Assembly (NCBI GenBank): GCA_964458555.1
Contig: CAYWJH010000001.1
Location: 1-64,000 of the forward strand
Reading direction: 5' to 3'
DNA from: SLST01 sp964458555
Lineage (GTDB): Bacteria > Spirochaetota > Spirochaetia > DSM-27196 > SLST01
Length of the DNA: 64,000 nucleotides
Shown here piece after piece: positions 9,335 to 17,869 of the stretch. Position 1 is the stretch's first letter, and each line of letters begins with the position of its first letter. Made by a program: the position numbers and the translations under genes. Below the pieces are notes generated by a model. The model ran no database searches and was not told where the DNA came from. It saw only the letters and a program-made list of their open reading frames with translations.

Positions 9335-11390
9335 CAATCGATTCGTCGACGAACCCGACGCCGAGCGGAAGCCGCCGGAGGAGCTCTCGCACGAGGAAGC
9401 CGGCGACGAGATCGACGAGCTGCGCCGCGCGATCGAGCGATTCAACCGCGCGTACTACGTCGACGGCGAACCCGAGGTCTCCGACGAGACCTGGGACCGG
9501 CTGTTCGCCCGGCTTGAGACGATCGAGGAGCGGTTCGAGGACCTGCGCGACCCCGCCTCGCCGACGCGGCGGGTCGGCGTGTCCCCGGTCGACGAGCTCG
9601 AGGACGCCGAGCACACCGCTCCCATGCTCAGCCTGAACGCCGTGCTCGAGGAGGCCGAGGCGCGGTCGCACTTCGAGGCGCTCGCCGAAGCCGCTCCCAC
9701 CGAGGATCCCGTCGCGATCGCCGAGCCCAAGATCGACGGCCTCTCGCTCGAGGCCGTGTACGAGGACGGCGTACTCGTCCGCGCGGCCACGCGCGGCGAC
9801 GGCCGGGTCGGCGACGACGTGACGGCGAACGCGAGGACGATCCGCTCGCTCCCGCTCCGCCTCGCAGACGGAGCGCCGGGGAGGCTCGCGGTTCGCGGCG
9901 AGGTCGTGCTGCGGCGCGACGAGTTCGTCGATCTCAATGCGGCACGCGTCGAACGCGGCGACGAGCCCTTCGCCAACCCGCGAAACGCGGCCGCCGGTGC
10001 GATCCGCCAGCTCGATTCGCGCGCGGTCGCTTCGGTCCCGCTCGACATCATCTGCTACGACATCCTCGTGATCGAGGGCGCGGCGGTGCAGCCGGAGACG
10101 CACGCCGAAGAGCTCGATCTTCTTGCAGACCTGGGGTTGCCGCTCTCCGAGCTGAACCGCGAGATCGGCTCGTTCGACGAGCTCGAAGAGTACCGCGCGC
10201 GCCTCGTCGACGATCGCGACGACCTGCCGATCGAGCTCGATGGCGTCGTGGTGAAGCTGAACGACCTCGCCGTGCGCGACGAGTTGGGCGTCCGCGACCG
10301 CAGCCCGCGCTGGGCGTTCGCGTGGAAGTTTCCACCGCGTCGCGAGCGGACGCGGGTCCGCGACATCGCGGTGACCGTGGGGCGGACCGGAAAGCTCACG
10401 CCGGTTGCGCTTCTCGACCCGGTGGAGATCGGCGGGGTGACGGTGAGCCGGGTATCGCTGCACAACGCAGACGAAGTCGAGCGGCTCGACGTGCGTCCGG
10501 GCGATCTGATTCGCGTCGAGCGCGCCGGGGACGTAATCCCCCACGCGGTCGAGCGCATCGGCGAGCGTGGTCGCGAGCGTGGTGAACCGTTCTCGATGCC
10601 CGACCGATGCCCGGCGTGCGGTACGGGGGTCGTGCGCGACGGTGCCTACCATCGGTGCCCGAACGGACTCGCCTGTCCCGCGCAGCTCGCCGGCTCGCTC
10701 GAGCACTACGGATCGCGCGAGGCGCTCGACATAGAACACCTCGGCGAGAAGACCGCAAAGCTGCTCGTCTGCGAGGAGCTCGTCGGCGATCTCGCCGATC
10801 TCTACGATCTGTCCGTCGACGCGGTTGCGTCGCTCGAGGGCTTCGCCGAGCGCAGCGCGCGGCAGCTCGTCGACGCGATCGACGCATCCCGCGAGCCCGC
10901 CTTCGATCGGTTCCTCTACGCGCTCGGGATCCCGGGCGTGGGACGGCACCTCGCGCGCGTGCTCGCGCTCGAGTTCGGCGACCTCGAGACGCTGCGCTCC
11001 GTGGACAGTGACCGGCTGCGCGCGGTGTCCGAGGTCGGCGAGGAGACCGCCCGCTCGATCGCGGGTTTCTTCTCCGACGAACGCACCCGCGAGGTCATCG
11101 ATCGCCTGCTCGACGTGGGCGTCAGCCCGAAGGCGAACGGGCATCGGGCCTCGACGCTCGACGGGCTGAAGATCGTCGTGACCGGCTCGCTCGAGCGCTA
11201 CAGCCGCGACGAGGCGAAGTCCGAGATCGAGCGCCGCGGCGGTCGGGCAACGTCGAGCGTGAGCGGAGAGACCGATTACCTCGTGGTCGGCGAGAACCCG
11301 GGCTCGAAGCTCGACGAAGCGCGGGCGAACGACGTTCCCGCGATCGACGAGGAGGGGTTCGAGCGGCTGCTCGAAGGCGAGCGCCCGTAG
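9327..11390 (+). CDS. ligA: NAD-dependent DNA ligase LigA
   Basis: 687-residue ligase, normal length. An acidic N-terminal extension leads to the Ia domain (ELRRAIERFNRAYYVDGEP). The adenylation motif EPKIDGLS places the catalytic lysine at residue 135. Further nucleotidyltransferase motifs are TRGDGRVGDDVT, NPRNAAAGAIRQLD and PRWAFAWKFPP. The zinc finger is intact (CPACGTG and CPNGLACPAQ), followed by helix-hairpin-helix repeats and a C-terminal BRCT domain (LKIVVTGSLERYSRDEAK, then TDYLVVGENPGSK). The start overlaps the end of polX by 8 bases, so polymerase and ligase are probably translated together as a fill-in and seal pair. Confidence 0.97.
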   Translation: MADNRFVDEPDAERKPPEELSHEEAGDEIDELRRAIERFNRAYYVDGEPEVSDETWDRLFARLETIEERFEDLRDPASPTRRVGVSPVDELEDAEHTAPMLSLNAVLEEAEARSHFEALAEAAPTEDPVAIAEPKIDGLSLEAVYEDGVLVRAATRGDGRVGDDVTANARTIRSLPLRLADGAPGRLAVRGEVVLRRDEFVDLNAARVERGDEPFANPRNAAAGAIRQLDSRAVASVPLDIICYDILVIEGAAVQPETHAEELDLLADLGLPLSELNREIGSFDELEEYRARLVDDRDDLPIELDGVVVKLNDLAVRDELGVRDRSPRWAFAWKFPPRRERTRVRDIAVTVGRTGKLTPVALLDPVEIGGVTVSRVSLHNADEVERLDVRPGDLIRVERAGDVIPHAVERIGERGRERGEPFSMPDRCPACGTGVVRDGAYHRCPNGLACPAQLAGSLEHYGSREALDIEHLGEKTAKLLVCEELVGDLADLYDLSVDAVASLEGFAERSARQLVDAIDASREPAFDRFLYALGIPGVGRHLARVLALEFGDLETLRSVDSDRLRAVSEVGEETARSIAGFFSDERTREVIDRLLDVGVSPKANGHRASTLDGLKIVVTGSLERYSRDEAKSEIERRGGRATSSVSGETDYLVVGENPGSKLDEARANDVPAIDEEGFERLLEGERP

Positions 11391-11420
11391 GCGTGGCCTC
11401 GCGGGGGTGAGCCCGCCTGG

Positions 11421-12149
11421 TCACCCGGCCTTCTGGTACGAGGGCGCGCCCGCCTCGTCGCCCCACAGCTGTTCGAGCCGGCGGACGCGACCGCAGGCGG
11501 TCTTGTAGCTGTTGTACCGCACGGGATTCTCCTGATAGTAGTCCTGGTGGTTTTTCTCGGCGCGCCAGAAGCCGTCGTTGTCGTCGCCTTCGATCACGTC
11601 GAGCGGCGTGATCCGCGTGACGATATCGCGCGAGAAGCGCCCCGACTCGTCGAGCTCACGCTTGCTCTGTTCGGCGAGGCGCCTCTGCTCCTCGGTCCGG
11701 TAGAAGATGCCGGTCCGATACGAGCGGCCGCGGTCGCAGAACTGCCCGCCCTCGTCGATGGGGTCGACGTTGCGCCAGAAGACGTAGAGCAGGTCCTCGT
11801 AGTCGAGCTGATCCGGATCGTAGAACACGCGGACGACCTCCGCGTGGCCGGTGCCGCCGCCGACGACCTCGTAGTAGCCGGGATCCGGGACGTCGCCGCC
11901 GGCGTAGCCGGATACCGCTTCGTAGACCCCCGGGACCTTCTCGTAGGCCTCTTCCATGCACCAGAAGCAGCCGCCGGCGAAGACGGCCGTCTGCGCGCCC
12001 TCCGGGATGCCCTGCTCCTCGGTCGCGGGCGCCGGGCTCTCCCCGCGGCCGCCGCTTTCGGCCTCGCTCCCTCCGGCCCCGAAGAGCGGCGCGGCCGCGA
12101 GCGCGAGCACGGTCATCACGACGACGTCGTAGCGAACTGTTCTTCTCAT
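11421..12149 (-). CDS. msrA: Peptide methionine sulfoxide reductase MsrA, apparently exported
   Basis: 242 residues. An N-terminal hydrophobic segment (VVVMTVLALAAAPLFGAGG) resembles a signal peptide and is followed by a low-complexity linker to about residue 50. The MsrA domain then begins with the catalytic motif GGCFWCMEE (Cys61, Cys64) and continues with SGYAGGD, GTGHAEVVRVFYDP, WRNVDP, GRSYRTGIFY and EKNHQDYY. It would reduce methionine-S-sulfoxide in envelope proteins. Start 12149 is chosen because TACCTT ends 6 bases upstream and the signal peptide begins there. It converges on ligA with a 30-base gap. No msrB is adjacent. Confidence 0.93.
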   Translation of the reverse strand: MRRTVRYDVVVMTVLALAAAPLFGAGGSEAESGGRGESPAPATEEQGIPEGAQTAVFAGGCFWCMEEAYEKVPGVYEAVSGYAGGDVPDPGYYEVVGGGTGHAEVVRVFYDPDQLDYEDLLYVFWRNVDPIDEGGQFCDRGRSYRTGIFYRTEEQRRLAEQSKRELDESGRFSRDIVTRITPLDVIEGDDNDGFWRAEKNHQDYYQENPVRYNSYKTACGRVRRLEQLWGDEAGAPSYQKAG

Positions 12150-12212
12150 GAAATGAAGGTATGTCCCTCGCGCCGAGCCGGTCAAATGAGCCGGAACTCC
12201 TGCCACGTGCCG

Positions 12213-13019
12213 CTACTCCAGCAGGTAGTCGAGCAGGAGCTTGTTCACGCGGCCGGCGTGGCTCTTGAACACGCCGTGCCCCGCGCGCGGGACCACAACG
12301 GACTCGCCGTCGGCGAGCAGCAGCGCGGTCTGCCGCGCGATCGCCGGCGGGTAGAGCAGGTCGCGCTCGCCGTTGATGACCACCGCGCGCGCGCGTACGT
12401 CCTTGCATCGGGCGCGCAGGTCGGCCTCCGCGACGACGCGCGTCAGCCCGATGAAGTGCTCCGGATCGTCCGGTTCGCCGTAGAGACCGGGGAAGAGCCA
12501 CGCCACGCTCGCGAGCACCGCCGAGCCGAACACCCCCGGGTAGAACGCGGCGATCTGCTCGCGCGCGAGCCGCCTCCACGCTCCGGCCTCTGCGTGCGCG
12601 ACGGCGCGCTCGAGCAGAGCGCGACCCTCCTGCGACGGGTACGCCCCGCCGGCGACGAGCGCGAGTCGCGTGCACCGCGATCCGAGCCGGGCCGCCGTCT
12701 CGATCGCCATGGGACAGCCGGTGGAGATCCCGACCACCGCCATATCGGTCAGCTCGAGCTCGCGCGCGAGGTCCACGTAGTCGTCGGCGATCGCATCGAG
12801 GCTCATCGCATCCGCGGAACGCTCGGCGCGCCAGGCGATCGCGAGCGAGCGTTGCTCGGCGATCTGCTCGAAGGCGCCGCGGACGCCCTGGAGCCGCAGA
12901 CCCTCGGGCACCCGGTGCTCCGGCTCGATTCCCGGCACGATGAGAACCGACGGCGGCGCCTCGCCCAGGACGGCGTAGGGAACACTCATGTTGGAAAGCG
13001 TCGCGTAGCCGGTTACCAT
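12213..13019 (-). CDS. Alpha/beta-fold hydrolase
   Basis: 268-residue hydrolase. The nucleophile elbow GISTGCP puts the serine at residue 99. A late acid is likely in NGERDLLYPP and the catalytic histidine in RAGHGVF. The SVLIVPG strand at about 24-30 fits the start of the fold. The family covers esterases, lyases and carboxyl-ester hydrolases, so the reaction is not known. It is divergent from the HD-domain gene: a TATATT hexamer ends 6 bases upstream of its ATG, back to back with the TACAAT of the other gene. msrA lies 63 bases downstream on the same strand. Confidence 0.82.
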   Translation of the reverse strand: MVTGYATLSNMSVPYAVLGEAPPSVLIVPGIEPEHRVPEGLRLQGVRGAFEQIAEQRSLAIAWRAERSADAMSLDAIADDYVDLARELELTDMAVVGISTGCPMAIETAARLGSRCTRLALVAGGAYPSQEGRALLERAVAHAEAGAWRRLAREQIAAFYPGVFGSAVLASVAWLFPGLYGEPDDPEHFIGLTRVVAEADLRARCKDVRARAVVINGERDLLYPPAIARQTALLLADGESVVVPRAGHGVFKSHAGRVNKLLLDYLLE

Positions 13020-13025
13020 GCGCCT

Positions 13026-13059
13026 AATATACGGGCGTACCCTCTGCGGATGCTACAAT
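13026..13059. promoter_or_regulatory. Back-to-back leaderless promoters
   Basis: On the minus strand TATATT (13031 down to 13026) ends 6 bases before the hydrolase ATG. On the plus strand TGC-TACAAT (extended -10, hexamer 13054-13059) ends 7 bases before the ATG at 13067. There is no room for a Shine-Dalgarno site on either transcript. Confidence 0.65.
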
Positions 13060-13066
13060 ACACTCG

Positions 13067-13714
13067 ATGATCGACGCAGTGATTGAGGCCTACCGTCTCA
13101 AGGACCAGGTGCGTACCGGCTGGCGCATGCGCGGGGTGGGCGACCCCGAATCGGTCGCCGATCACAGCTGGGGCACCGCCTATCTCGTTCTCCTCTACGC
13201 AGATGAGGCCGGTATCGACCGCGCTGCGGCGCTCGAGATCGCGACCGTCCACGACCTCGCCGAGGCGATCACGGGCGACGTCGCGACGCGGGTGCGCGAG
13301 ATGAACGATGCCGATGTCGCGAGCGCGAAGCGCGCGCGCGAGGAGGCGGCCATCGACGAGCTCACGCGCGCGTACACCCCGACAGCCGCCGAACGGGTTC
13401 GTTCGCGCTGGCGGGAATACGAGGAGCGGGCGACCCCGGAGGCACGGTTCGTGCGCGACATGAATCTCATCGACATGTGCGTGCAGGCGTACCGCTACGA
13501 GGCCGACGGGCGCTACGACCCCGACGCGCCGAACCCGCATTTCCTCGACTACGCCGGGCTCGACGAGTTCTTCGCCACCACCCGACCCCGGCTCACGACG
13601 CCGCTCGGCCACGAGCTCTTCGCGGACCTCGCCCGGCGGTACGCCGCGCTGCCACGCGTGACAGCGCGGGGAGGGCCCCGGCTCGATCCCCAGGGGCCCG
13701 GCGACGGGAGGTGA
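13067..13714 (+). CDS. HD-domain nucleotidase (HDDC2/YfbR-like)
   Basis: 215 residues. The family pattern is clear: ESVADHSWG supplies the first histidine and VHDLAEAITGDV supplies the HD pair, with a later conserved aspartate in FVRDMNLIDMC. Relatives (human HDDC2, E. coli YfbR) are metal-dependent 5'-deoxynucleotidases acting on dNMPs. The C-terminal tail is basic and low-complexity. The gene lies directly before two photolyases, which fits a nucleotide-hygiene/DNA-repair setting, but linkage is inferred from position only. Confidence 0.87.
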   Translation: MIDAVIEAYRLKDQVRTGWRMRGVGDPESVADHSWGTAYLVLLYADEAGIDRAAALEIATVHDLAEAITGDVATRVREMNDADVASAKRAREEAAIDELTRAYTPTAAERVRSRWREYEERATPEARFVRDMNLIDMCVQAYRYEADGRYDPDAPNPHFLDYAGLDEFFATTRPRLTTPLGHELFADLARRYAALPRVTARGGPRLDPQGPGDGR

Positions 13715-13778
13715 CGATCCCGTGCGTGGGCGTTCGCCGCGCCGAAGGCCTGCGTCGACGCCGAACGCGCGCGCGCAG

Positions 13779-13784
13779 TATTTT
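13779..13784 (+). promoter_or_regulatory. -10 element of the photolyase operon
   Basis: TATTTT ends 7 bases before the ATG at 13792. A weak -35 TCGACG (13755-13760) lies 18 bp upstream. The first photolyase would have a leaderless transcript. Confidence 0.5.
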
Positions 13785-13791
13785 TAGCTCG

Positions 13792-15339
13792 ATGTCTTCG
13801 CTTCGCGTCGTCCTTCCCGACCAGCTCGACCGCTCGACGATCGGTTCGATCGCCGAGGCTCGGCAGCGCGTCCTCCTCGCCGAGACCGGCTACCTGTTCA
13901 CCGCGCGCACGCATCGGCGAAAGCTCGCGCTGCTCGCCTCCGCCGGGCGGCATTTCGCCGAGGATCTTCGCTCGACGGGTGCGACGGTCGAGCAGCGTAC
14001 GATCGCCGAGCTCGCGCACGAGCGTCCGCTTCGCGAGCACGTGGTCGAGGTCGCGGGCGGGCACGACTGCGACGAGGTGGTCGTACTGCGGCCGGGGAGC
14101 TGGTCGGAGCTCGCCGAGCTCGAGGCTGCGGTCGAGGAGCTCGACGTTCCGCTCCGGATCGAGGAGGACGGGCATTTCCTCACGACGCCGGCCGAGTTCG
14201 CCGACCACGCCGCCGGGCGCAAGCGGCTCGTGATGGAGTACTTCTACCGTGAGGTGCGTCGGAAGCACGCCATCCTGATGGACGACGACAAGCCGGCAGG
14301 CGGCGAGTGGAACTACGACGCGGAGAACCGGGATAGCTTTCCCTCCGACGGACCGGAGGACGTCCCCGCGCCACCGGCCTTCGAGCCGGACGAGACGACG
14401 CGCGGAGCGATCGCGGACGTGCGCGATCGCTTCCAGGGCGCGCCGGGTCCGGTCGTAACGGACGAGGCGGTCGGCGAGCGCGCGTTCGACCTGCCGGTGA
14501 CGCCGGCCGACGCCGAGCGTGCGCTCGACGCCTTCGTCGCCGACCGGCTGCCGTCCTTCGGCCGCTACCAGGACGCGATGTGGTCGGGCGAGGGCGTGCT
14601 CTACCACTCACACCTCTCCCCCGCGCTCAACCTGCGCCTGCTCGACCCGCGCACCCTCATCTCGCGGGCGGAGACGGCCCGGAGCGAGGGCCGCGTCCCG
14701 ATCGCGGCCGCCGAGGGCTTCATCCGGCAGGTCGCCGGATGGCGCGAGTTCATGCGCGGGGTCTTCTTCCACGCCGGACCGGACTATCCGGAGCGCAACG
14801 AGCTCGACGCGCACGGCGACCTGCCCGGTTTCTTTCGCACCGGCGAGACGCGCATGCGCTGCGCGGGCGACGTCGCCGCGCGGATCGGGGAGACAGCCTA
14901 CGCGCACCACATCGAGCGGCTGATGGTGGTCGGCCTCTACGCGATGCTCGCCGGGGTGGACCCCGCGCTCGTGAACGCCTGGCACCAGGAGTACCTGCTC
15001 GACGCGTACGAGTGGGTGAGTACGCCGAACGTCATCGGCATGAGCCAGTACGCAGATGGCGGTCTCGTCGCGACCAAGCCGTACGCTGCGAGCGGGAAGT
15101 ACATCGAGCGGATGAGCAACTACTGCGATTCGTGCCGATTTCGTCCCGACCGCGCGACCGGCGAGGAGGCGTGTCCCTTCACCACGCTCTACTGGGACTT
15201 TCTCGCGCGCCACCGCGAGCGGCTCGCCGACAACCGTCGCATGAAGTTCCAACTGGCCAATCTCGACCGAAAGAACGCCGACGAGCTCGCGGCGATAACC
15301 CAGCGCGCGCAGGCGCTGCGCGAGGAGCACGCAGAATGA
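13792..15339 (+). CDS. Iron-sulfur photolyase/cryptochrome (FeS-BCP, PhrB-type (6-4) photolyase)
   Basis: 515 residues. It opens with the FeS-BCP/CryPro start LRVVLPDQL and carries the family landmarks YAHHIERLMV, NAWHQEYLLDAYEWV, NVIGMSQYADGG and YIERMSNYCDSC. Cysteines at residues 357, 445, 448 and 461 match the spacing (88, 3, 13) of the four 4Fe-4S ligands of Agrobacterium PhrB (350, 438, 441, 454). The protein should therefore bind FAD, a lumazine-type antenna and an iron-sulfur cluster and repair (6-4) photoproducts. The downstream class II photolyase overlaps its stop by ATGA. Confidence 0.92.
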   Translation: MSSLRVVLPDQLDRSTIGSIAEARQRVLLAETGYLFTARTHRRKLALLASAGRHFAEDLRSTGATVEQRTIAELAHERPLREHVVEVAGGHDCDEVVVLRPGSWSELAELEAAVEELDVPLRIEEDGHFLTTPAEFADHAAGRKRLVMEYFYREVRRKHAILMDDDKPAGGEWNYDAENRDSFPSDGPEDVPAPPAFEPDETTRGAIADVRDRFQGAPGPVVTDEAVGERAFDLPVTPADAERALDAFVADRLPSFGRYQDAMWSGEGVLYHSHLSPALNLRLLDPRTLISRAETARSEGRVPIAAAEGFIRQVAGWREFMRGVFFHAGPDYPERNELDAHGDLPGFFRTGETRMRCAGDVAARIGETAYAHHIERLMVVGLYAMLAGVDPALVNAWHQEYLLDAYEWVSTPNVIGMSQYADGGLVATKPYAASGKYIERMSNYCDSCRFRPDRATGEEACPFTTLYWDFLARHRERLADNRRMKFQLANLDRKNADELAAITQRAQALREEHAE

Positions 15340-16796
15340 GCAGCCCCGACCCCTTCGCCGGACGCGTCACCGACCTCAACGACGCCCGGCTTCGCGACGG
15401 CGACTACGTCCTCTACTGGATGCAGCGCAGCCAGCGCGCCGGCGCGAACCACGCGCTCGAGTACGCGGTGCGCCTCGCGAACGAGCGCGAGGTGCCCGTT
15501 GTGGTCGGGTTCGGTTTGACCGCCGGCTACCCCGAGGCCTCCGAGCGCGCCTACCGGTTCATGCTCGAAGGGCTCGCCGAAACCGCGTCGGCGCTCCGCG
15601 AGCGCGGCATCGGCTTCGTGCTCCGAATCGGCGAGCCGCCGGGCGTCGCGCTCGATCTTGGGCGCGATGCGGCCGCCATCGTCTGCGACCGCGGCTACCT
15701 CTCGCACCTGCGCGAGTGGCGCTACCACGTGGGGCGAACCGCCTCGTGCCGCGTCGTGGAGGTCGAGTCCGAGCTCGTTGTGCCGGTCGAGGAGGCTTCC
15801 GGTAAGCAGGAGTACGCCGCGCGCACGATCAGGCCGAAGATCCACCGCAGGCTCGGCGAGTTCCTGATCCCGTTGCCGCAGGAAGACGTGCGCGTGCGGG
15901 CAAAGGATGTACCGCGCGGCGAGGATACCGACGACGTCGAGGGGCTGCTGCGGACGCTCGAGCCGGCCTCCACGCCGGGGGGCGTCAGCGAGTTCTTCGC
16001 GGGCGGTGCGGGCGAGGCGCACGCCCGGCTCGAGCGCTTCCTCGCCGAGCGGATCGACGACTACGAGGAGGAGCGTAGCGAACCGGGGCTCGACGTGAGC
16101 ACCAACTTGAGCCCGTACTTGCACTTCGGGCAGATCTCGTCGCTGGAGATCGCGCTCGCCGTGGGCGCGCAGATCTTCGTCGCCGGGCTCGACTCGGGGT
16201 CGGCTGCGATGAAGAACCAGCCGGGCTCGGTGGGCATGCGTACCGACAGCGAGCAGCGCGCGAGCGCCCGGGACGCGCTGCTCGAGGAGCTCCTCGTGCG
16301 CCGGGGGCTCGCGTATAACTACGTCTGGTACACCAGCGGGTACGACCGCTACGACGCGCTGCCCGGATGGGCCCGCAAGACGCTCGCCGACCACGCCGGC
16401 GACGAGCGCGAGTACGACTACTCGGACGACGAGCTCGAATCGGCACGGACGCACGACGAGCACTGGAACAACGCGATGCGCGAGATGCTCGCGACCGGCT
16501 TCATGCACAACTACATGCGCATGTACTGGGGCAAGAAGGTACTCGAGTGGACCGCCGAGCCCGAACGCGCCTTCGAGCGGCTGCTCGCGCTCAACAATCG
16601 GTGGTTCCTCGACGGCCGCGACCCGAACAGCTACGCGAACGTCGACTGGGTCTTCGGGCTGCACGACCGCCCGTGGACCGAGCGCGACGTGTTCGGCAAG
16701 GTGCGCTATATGAACGCGAACGGCCTCAAGCGGAAGTTCGACATGGACGCCTACGCGGAGAAGGTGCGCCGGCTGGAGGAGCGGACGGAGGCATGA
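15336..16796 (+). CDS. phr: Class II CPD photolyase
   Basis: 486 residues. It is class II rather than class I by YWMQRSQRAGANHALEYAV near the start, LSPYLHFGQISS in the middle and, at the C-terminus, FMHNYMRMYWGKKVLEW, LNNRWFLDGRDPNSYANV and GKVRYMNANGLKRKFD. It uses FADH- and light to split cyclobutane pyrimidine dimers. An insertion of about 20 residues (VAGLDSGSAAMKNQPGSVG) lies between the second motif and the helical FAD domain. The start lies in the stop of the iron-sulfur photolyase, so the two light-repair enzymes are translationally coupled. Confidence 0.95.
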   Translation: MSSPDPFAGRVTDLNDARLRDGDYVLYWMQRSQRAGANHALEYAVRLANEREVPVVVGFGLTAGYPEASERAYRFMLEGLAETASALRERGIGFVLRIGEPPGVALDLGRDAAAIVCDRGYLSHLREWRYHVGRTASCRVVEVESELVVPVEEASGKQEYAARTIRPKIHRRLGEFLIPLPQEDVRVRAKDVPRGEDTDDVEGLLRTLEPASTPGGVSEFFAGGAGEAHARLERFLAERIDDYEEERSEPGLDVSTNLSPYLHFGQISSLEIALAVGAQIFVAGLDSGSAAMKNQPGSVGMRTDSEQRASARDALLEELLVRRGLAYNYVWYTSGYDRYDALPGWARKTLADHAGDEREYDYSDDELESARTHDEHWNNAMREMLATGFMHNYMRMYWGKKVLEWTAEPERAFERLLALNNRWFLDGRDPNSYANVDWVFGLHDRPWTERDVFGKVRYMNANGLKRKFDMDAYAEKVRRLEERTEA

Positions 16797-16809
16797 ATCG
16801 TCGGCGGCC

Positions 16810-16855
16810 TTGCACAACCCCGGCGCTCGGTTTACGGTAGAGCAATCGTTTGCGC
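16810..16855 (+). promoter_or_regulatory. Promoter with downstream LacI-like operator (site 1)
   Basis: -35 TTGCAC (16810-16815), 17 bp, then TACGGT (16833-16838), followed by the operator GCAATCGTTTGCGC (16842-16855) over the expected transcription start. The operator matches two others at 19905-19918 and 19959-19972. It would control the aldo/keto reductase and mannonate-dehydratase-like gene pair. Confidence 0.7.
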
Positions 16856-16907
16856 AGGATCTCGGCCCGGCACGGGCGGGGCAACCTCGCGAAGGGAAGG
16901 AGAGCGT

Positions 16908-17867
16908 ATGCTGCATCGTGAACCGTTCGGCGACACCGACTTCGAGGTCACCGACATCGTCCTGGGCACGTGGAAGGCCGGCGGTACCGACTGGGGCCCG
17001 CAGAACGACCTTGCGACCGTGGAGACGATCAAGACGTGCGTCGACGGCGGGGTGAACCTGATCGACACCGCCACCGGGTACGGTATGGGCCGTGCCGAAC
17101 GGGTGATCGGCTACGCGCTCAACGACGAAGGCGGCGCGAGGCGCGGGAAGGCGCTCGTGATGACGAAGTGGTACCTCTGGATGGGGCGCGACGAGGAGAA
17201 GACTCGCGACTGCAGCCCGCAGGCGCAGGCGGAATTCCTCGCCGGGTCGAAGGCCCGATTGCAGCAGGACCCGCTCGACGTCGTCCTCCTGCACCGCGAC
17301 GACCAGAAGACGCCCATCGAGACGGCCTACGGGACGCTCGCGAAGTACCAGGCCGACGGGCAGATGAAGTACATCGGCGTGAGCAACTACTCGCTCGACC
17401 ATCTCCGTCGGGCGCAGGCGGTCGCGCCCATGCAGAACTACCAGATCCGGTTCAGCCTGCTCGACACCGAGGCGCGCGACGACGGGCGGCTCGACTTCTG
17501 CCGCGAGAATAGCGTCTCGGTGGGCGTCTACAGCGTGCTCGGCTCCGGATGGCTCGCGCCGCGCCTGAAGCCCGGCAGCGAGTTTCCGGTCTGGGACCGG
17601 CGTCACGAACGCCACCGGGGGCCGGAGTTCGAGCGCGTGGCGTCGCTGCACGGCGAGCTGCAGAAGGTCGCCGAGCGCCACGACTGGTCGGTGACGCAGC
17701 TTGCGATCGCGTGGGTGCTGAGCCACCCGGCGGTGACGTTCGCGATCGTCGGCGCCTCCACCCCGGAGCAGGCGCATCACAACATGGCCGTCAGCGGTGG
17801 CCGGCTCGGCGACGATGAGGTCGCCGAGTGCGAGGCGCTCGTACGCGAGCACGGCGTGAAGGAGTGA
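16908..17867 (+). CDS. Aldo/keto reductase
   Basis: 319-residue TIM-barrel NAD(P)H oxidoreductase. The catalytic tetrad is visible: Asp and Tyr in LIDTATGYGMG, Lys in MTKWY and His in LLHRDD. The cofactor-side motif IVGASTPEQ is near the end. Shine-Dalgarno GAAGGGAAGGAG precedes the ATG. It is followed after 2 bases by the mannonate-dehydratase-like gene and preceded by operator site 1, so it probably interconverts a sugar or sugar acid and its keto form. The substrate is not readable. Confidence 0.9.
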   Translation: MLHREPFGDTDFEVTDIVLGTWKAGGTDWGPQNDLATVETIKTCVDGGVNLIDTATGYGMGRAERVIGYALNDEGGARRGKALVMTKWYLWMGRDEEKTRDCSPQAQAEFLAGSKARLQQDPLDVVLLHRDDQKTPIETAYGTLAKYQADGQMKYIGVSNYSLDHLRRAQAVAPMQNYQIRFSLLDTEARDDGRLDFCRENSVSVGVYSVLGSGWLAPRLKPGSEFPVWDRRHERHRGPEFERVASLHGELQKVAERHDWSVTQLAIAWVLSHPAVTFAIVGASTPEQAHHNMAVSGGRLGDDEVAECEALVREHGVKE

Positions 17868-17869
17868 CT

